From the NCBI RefSeq assembly GCF_014904815.1, contig NZ_JACZFR010000036.1:17854-81853 (forward strand): DNA of 64,000 bases, read 5' to 3'. The notes under the pieces are model-generated. The model made no database searches. It was not told the DNA's origin and worked only from the letters and a program-made list of their open reading frames with translations. Every line of letters starts with the position of its first letter. The stretch's first letter is position 1. The DNA comes from Microbulbifer taiwanensis (GTDB taxonomy: Bacteria > Pseudomonadota > Gammaproteobacteria > Pseudomonadales > Cellvibrionaceae). A program made the position numbers and the translations under genes. Positions 62,401 to 64,000 of this stretch are shown here, in pieces.

Positions 62401-64000
62401 GTGGATACACAGTACGACGCCCACTCCCGGGTCAAGGCCGTATCCGAACCCTACGGCGCCGGCGGCCCGCGCTGGACCCACTACAGCTACGATATCCTCG
62501 GCCGCACCACCCTGGTGAATGCGCCGGACGGCCAGTGTGATATCAGCACTACCTACAGCGGCCTGACGGTGACCACCAGCAGTTGCGGCCAGAGCAAAAC
62601 CACCGACAATAACCCCCTCGGCGAAGTGGCGGCGATCACCGACAATATCGGCGGCAAGCTGCAATACAGCTATTACGCCGACGGCAAGCTGAAGAACGTC
62701 AAGGTCCTCGACAGCAGCGGTGTGCAGACCTCGCTCACCAGCATCGAGTACGACCAGCTCGGCCGCAAAGAAAAGCTGGTGGACCCGGACAAGGGCAGCT
62801 GGACCTACGGCTACACCGGCTTCGGCGAACTGCAATGGCAGAAGGACGCCAAGGGCCAGGGCACCGCCATGACCTACGACGCCCTGGGCCGCATGCTCAC
62901 CCGGGCGGACTACAAAAACTTCGATTCGGCCAGCCAGGGCGGCGACCTGCAACAGTTTGCCCGCTGGTACTATGATCGGGACCCCGGCTGCAACTCCCTC
63001 TACCGCTTCGACGGCAAACTGGTGGCCGTGGCCCAGGCCCCGGTGGTGATCAGCGGCGGCTGCAACCCCAACCTGGACGATCTCAGATATTTAAAGCTGC
63101 TGCACTACGATCAGTACGGCCGCCTGGGAGAAACCACCACCACCCTGGGGCTGATCGGCGGCGATGGCGACTTCTTCGAAAAGGTCACCTACGACAAATA
63201 CAGCCGCGCGGTAAAAACCTTCGACGCCAGCAACCAGCAAGCCTACGACCAGGGCAGCCCGCCCAACTACCTCTACGGCGTGGAGACCGTCTACAACCCC
63301 TACGGCTACAAGCGGGGCGTGCGCGACCTGGAGGCCCCAATCGACGAGGGCTTCTACTACACGGTCGAAGACATGACCGTGCGCGGCCAGGTCAAGGAAG
63401 TCAGGCTCGGCAACGGCCTCACCACCGCCTATGAATACCATCCCCAGAGCCACCGCCTGACCGATATCCGCACCGATATCATGCCCGGTATCGGCAAGGT
63501 GCAGAACCTCCACTACGACTGGTACGCCATCGGCAACCTGATGTCCAAGACCGACAAGAGCGGCGACGGCATCTACCAGAAAGATCTCGAGGAGACCTAC
63601 CAGTACGACGGCCTCAACCGCCTGCGGTACGCCTACCTGAACAACAACGGCAGCCAGACAGACGTACAGGAAGTGCGCTACGACGCCGGCGGCAACATCA
63701 CCTTCAAGACCGGCGTCGGCGACTACAGCTACGACGGCCCGCGCCCCCACGCCGTCACCGGCACCAGTATCGGCAACATCGGCTACCAGTACGACGGCAA
63801 CGGCAACCTGACCGGCGACGGCAATGGCCGGACACTCGAATACAGCGTCTTCGACAAACCCACCCTGATCGCAAAGGGCAGCCACAGCACCCACTTCCGC
63901 TACGGCCCGGACCGCAGCCGCTACAAGCGCGTGGACGACAACGGCAGCGGCACCGTCACCACCCTGCAGGTCGGCAGCGTGGAGAAGGTGATCGAGCGCA
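56452..64000 (+). CDS. Giant secreted SpvB/FG-GAP/RHS-repeat protein, Tc-toxin-like (3' end outside window)
   Basis: One open frame of at least 2,516 codons without a stop, from GTG 56452 (TTG 56440 and 56431 are alternatives). A signal peptide VTIRKLAAIFLFLSIFASS opens it. Residues ~25-800 hold about seven fibronectin-III-like modules (YSISWGSASGSLDRYELQER, VAVSWSSASGRDSYKLQEQ, YSVSWDSVSAGGSLQYKLQE). At ~830-1085 is an SpvB/TcaC domain (GGEFRISESGSANYTIPIV, SERGNGPMGMGWSISGLSAI, DRFCLDGQRLKL). At ~1120-1510 are seven D-x-N/D-x-DG FG-GAP/VCBS calcium-type repeats (DINGDGLQDLVW, DFNGDGLPDYL, DLNGDGLTDLVF). At ~1530-1650 is a TcdB-middle-like part (DVLTNVTNGFGVKTKIEYARL). From ~1730 on come RHS/YD repeats (YDALGRMLTRADY, YQYDGNGNLTGDGNGR). 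This is the order of Tc-toxin B components and secreted RHS toxins. The toxin tip and any immunity gene are off the right edge. Confidence 0.92.
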   Translation, partial: MTIRKLAAIFLFLSIFASSNSNSAPSSPAWDADGSFSITWGSGHTDVEIFVSKNGVQQYSVFASSGATSESFSGLGEGVWHFFLRGRPVGGGGGIPDYFVFVDKIKNNPLFFLVASAHAQSDSIIGSTQTEVLHIPGKPQSISLASTDKDGSYSISWGSASGSLDRYELQERKDGGSWQRIHNGAGRSKGVSGKSTGIYEYRVRACNDSAHTSRVNCSSFTGVKKITVVRTPGSITIPGSSTNGSVAVSWSSASGRDSYKLQEQKNGGSWATVYTGTGTAKTVTGRGTGAYKYRVAAVKNGVTGSFKTSGSVVVSRAPSVPGGFTVPATSSNGLYSVSWDSVSAGGSLQYKLQESGDSSGNWVQGGTSKSFNKLVNGSYSYKVRACSTYSGIEACSGWTGTKTVQVNMPALFARYVNGGTVELIWNTSWSPIPRLTLKRGSTTVYDSGWDESISSHGSVTDHITASGNYSYYLARWYCVSTDSQGNCQEGEELDSIGPVTVNVVLKPSRPAISVAEADSYDGTALLSSNSTGPIDTVRWQKRQGGDWPGEGTYSTASSSSFLVSGLTDGAWEIQTKNCNSAGCSTNWSNPTTVNVWNQVIPTKPVINPLPNDDDGIIPLQWTDLKSAAVYKYEIYENGSLYKTLSSNPQSPNAAFSHTTPKRDDGSYSYTVKALNLRCEREGNCPTSAALNIIVAERPQPPGAANLSATFSRTGVINLSWQAAAGNVTHYELVPGSADAIDGPVTWHESGKITHTDLQQLDRDYTLDDGFHAFKVRACNQVSSFAPCSGDTASAIVEVSIAEAPVAIEVAPHQETVVPNTAAEVLASDRVGIVGGEFRISESGSANYTIPIVTGPASGGAVPSVALSYSSERGNGPMGMGWSISGLSAITACRRTLEEDGVNGSAFDRFCLDGQRLKLISGTQGAVGSVYRTSLDSFVRVKLVSTRVGSNKGFEVYRKDGSISYYGTNEDSYSTNAWHLGRQVDSVGNFIEYQYLKDAIIGEHLIETIHYSANGNDGTLNEISFAYDTNRSDKIFGYAFGEKKSLTRRLKSVASKASGIELRSYIPTYETGTTGRLRMSAIQECVDTKCREATDFDYADLTEEGVNDDSPNTSLLSSNFTGGKVGDINGDGLQDLVWIKLSPGDPWTTSDDRYYFRIALGNAAGGLSQQSWELRARSNARKEWHLVDYNDDGRVDLLRAPAESGAAWKVNLSVGNTFSATETTTLIPYEADQLGGMYDFNGDGLPDYLKLAAGGTLHANGEIPRAHIRYMKRVPGGLAFESGEVTRDLLVPEAPVPQGGSGKYIKKVSVKIRNNDVVSDLNSDGVADMTVVATTLWTCIESPLDCPEGMQVSTDYFAVLLSTGTGSHTYAYSSWVEGYNPDHVQPYLLDLNGDGLTDLVFRKHEDFGWNISHFNGNDFVSAGGLPAEVDDDPVFYDWNSDGLVDILYAGNVSSSFGTLHILPNTPTGFGSPIDTGYPWGVHDTDIFHYTLDLDGDGRGELLEICSELEDITSGNPCDNLAPLADKYLRILAPKHKNKPVDVLTNVTNGFGVKTKIEYARLNDDSANIYTRTTGSSALDYGNGSPVFDLYSPMYVVQKVISDAPAANDDANTVELHYHYAKGRMQGGGRGFLGFEQVTTYDPQNQVKTTTKYRQDYPYIGMPAETAKVIEPDPGNINVPAACSGTGLTLISCSINEMDAIAPTGKTVFPYISKAIDKSYALDGTYLGKKETRTIYDSAKAADILYGNVSKVIAEHFDAAGNRLQNQTTTNNYDNVVDSGRWHLGRLTNSTVTTERFGSLAAPVITRHADFDYDPATGLLTDEWVEKDTGFELHTHYQHDRFGNRTHFTVTDADGNSRTTQTIYDGYGRYAVTQVNALEQTTARLQDFNAFGAPGTALDMDGVATTRAYSQFGEAYFEHIETGSHSTTLKVLCSESGGCPTVAGIPAHFKVTTTGIDQAQIVVYHDRLGREIRKQTQDFHGDPVYVDTQYDAHSRVKAVSEPYGAGGPRWTHYSYDILGRTTLVNAPDGQCDISTTYSGLTVTTSSCGQSKTTDNNPLGEVAAITDNIGGKLQYSYYADGKLKNVKVLDSSGVQTSLTSIEYDQLGRKEKLVDPDKGSWTYGYTGFGELQWQKDAKGQGTAMTYDALGRMLTRADYKNFDSASQGGDLQQFARWYYDRDPGCNSLYRFDGKLVAVAQAPVVISGGCNPNLDDLRYLKLLHYDQYGRLGETTTTLGLIGGDGDFFEKVTYDKYSRAVKTFDASNQQAYDQGSPPNYLYGVETVYNPYGYKRGVRDLEAPIDEGFYYTVEDMTVRGQVKEVRLGNGLTTAYEYHPQSHRLTDIRTDIMPGIGKVQNLHYDWYAIGNLMSKTDKSGDGIYQKDLEETYQYDGLNRLRYAYLNNNGSQTDVQEVRYDAGGNITFKTGVGDYSYDGPRPHAVTGTSIGNIGYQYDGNGNLTGDGNGRTLEYSVFDKPTLIAKGSHSTHFRYGPDRSRYKRVDDNGSGTVTTLQVGSVEKVIER

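Noticed and set aside
61198..62952. Leftward open frame of about 580 codons in the giant gene
   Set aside because: The rightward frame carries YD repeats throughout, so the opposite frame is a shadow.

Overview
The window is GC-rich chromosomal DNA (roughly 60 % GC by eye) from a gammaproteobacterium, most likely a marine Cellvibrionales-type organism such as Microbulbifer. That assignment is an inference. It rests on large TonB-dependent receptors whose plug begins with the EEVTVTAQKRE motif, a CrbS/MxtR-like transporter-kinase with its response regulator, a complete hut operon, tktA next to epd, and many intergenic 'CGTCATTCCGGCGCAGG' palindromes. No rRNA or tRNA gene, insertion sequence or CRISPR array was recognised.

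Layout. 1-900: 3' end of a pyruvate kinase and a tiny lipoprotein. 0.9-10.5 kb: a probable uptake, sensing and catabolism locus with a TonB receptor, an SLC5-type hybrid histidine kinase, an MFS transporter, an HSL-type esterase, a NarL/LuxR response regulator and 3-hydroxybutyrate dehydrogenase. An exact 13-base motif is shared by its two control regions. 10.6-14.5 kb: three consecutive Tyr/Gly/Arg-rich lipoproteins and an exported S9 prolyl oligopeptidase. 14.6-21.4 kb: histidine utilisation, with hutH-hutU-hutC leftward and hutI-hutG rightward around a HutC-type operator. 21.4-24.3 kb: an AT-richer island of small leftward genes (DUF2164, alpha/beta hydrolase, a frameshifted metallo-beta-lactamase-fold gene, a GFA protein) separated by palindromes, possibly old gene cassettes. 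24.3-26.5 kb: ohrR-ohr-esterase peroxide-response unit. 26.8-29.3 kb: a second TonB receptor. 29.5-31.3 kb: overlapping ParD-like, map and hydrolase genes. 31.4-35.1 kb: RetSat/CrtISO-like oxidoreductase, thioesterase, RluA-type pseudouridine synthase and a lipoprotein.

35.2-45 kb: tex, an RND efflux pair, rsmE, a small membrane protein, a HAD phosphatase and an OmpA-like lipoprotein. 45-47.7 kb: a DGPF/YCII protein, a VOC protein and an ECF42-type sigma factor. 47.7-52.7 kb: the S-adenosylmethionine cycle (metK, ahcY, metF, leftward) headed by an ArsR-methyltransferase fusion that resembles SahR. 53-56.2 kb: tktA and epd. 56.4 kb to the right edge: one uninterrupted reading frame of more than 2,500 codons. 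It encodes a secreted protein with fibronectin-like modules, an SpvB domain, FG-GAP/VCBS repeats, a TcdB-middle-like region and RHS/YD repeats. Its C-terminus, where a toxin would sit, lies beyond the window.

The strongest candidates for something new are the giant SpvB/RHS protein, the kinase-centred 3-hydroxybutyrate-type locus with its shared control motif, the Tyr-rich lipoprotein trio, the ParD-like/Map operon and the cassette-like island.
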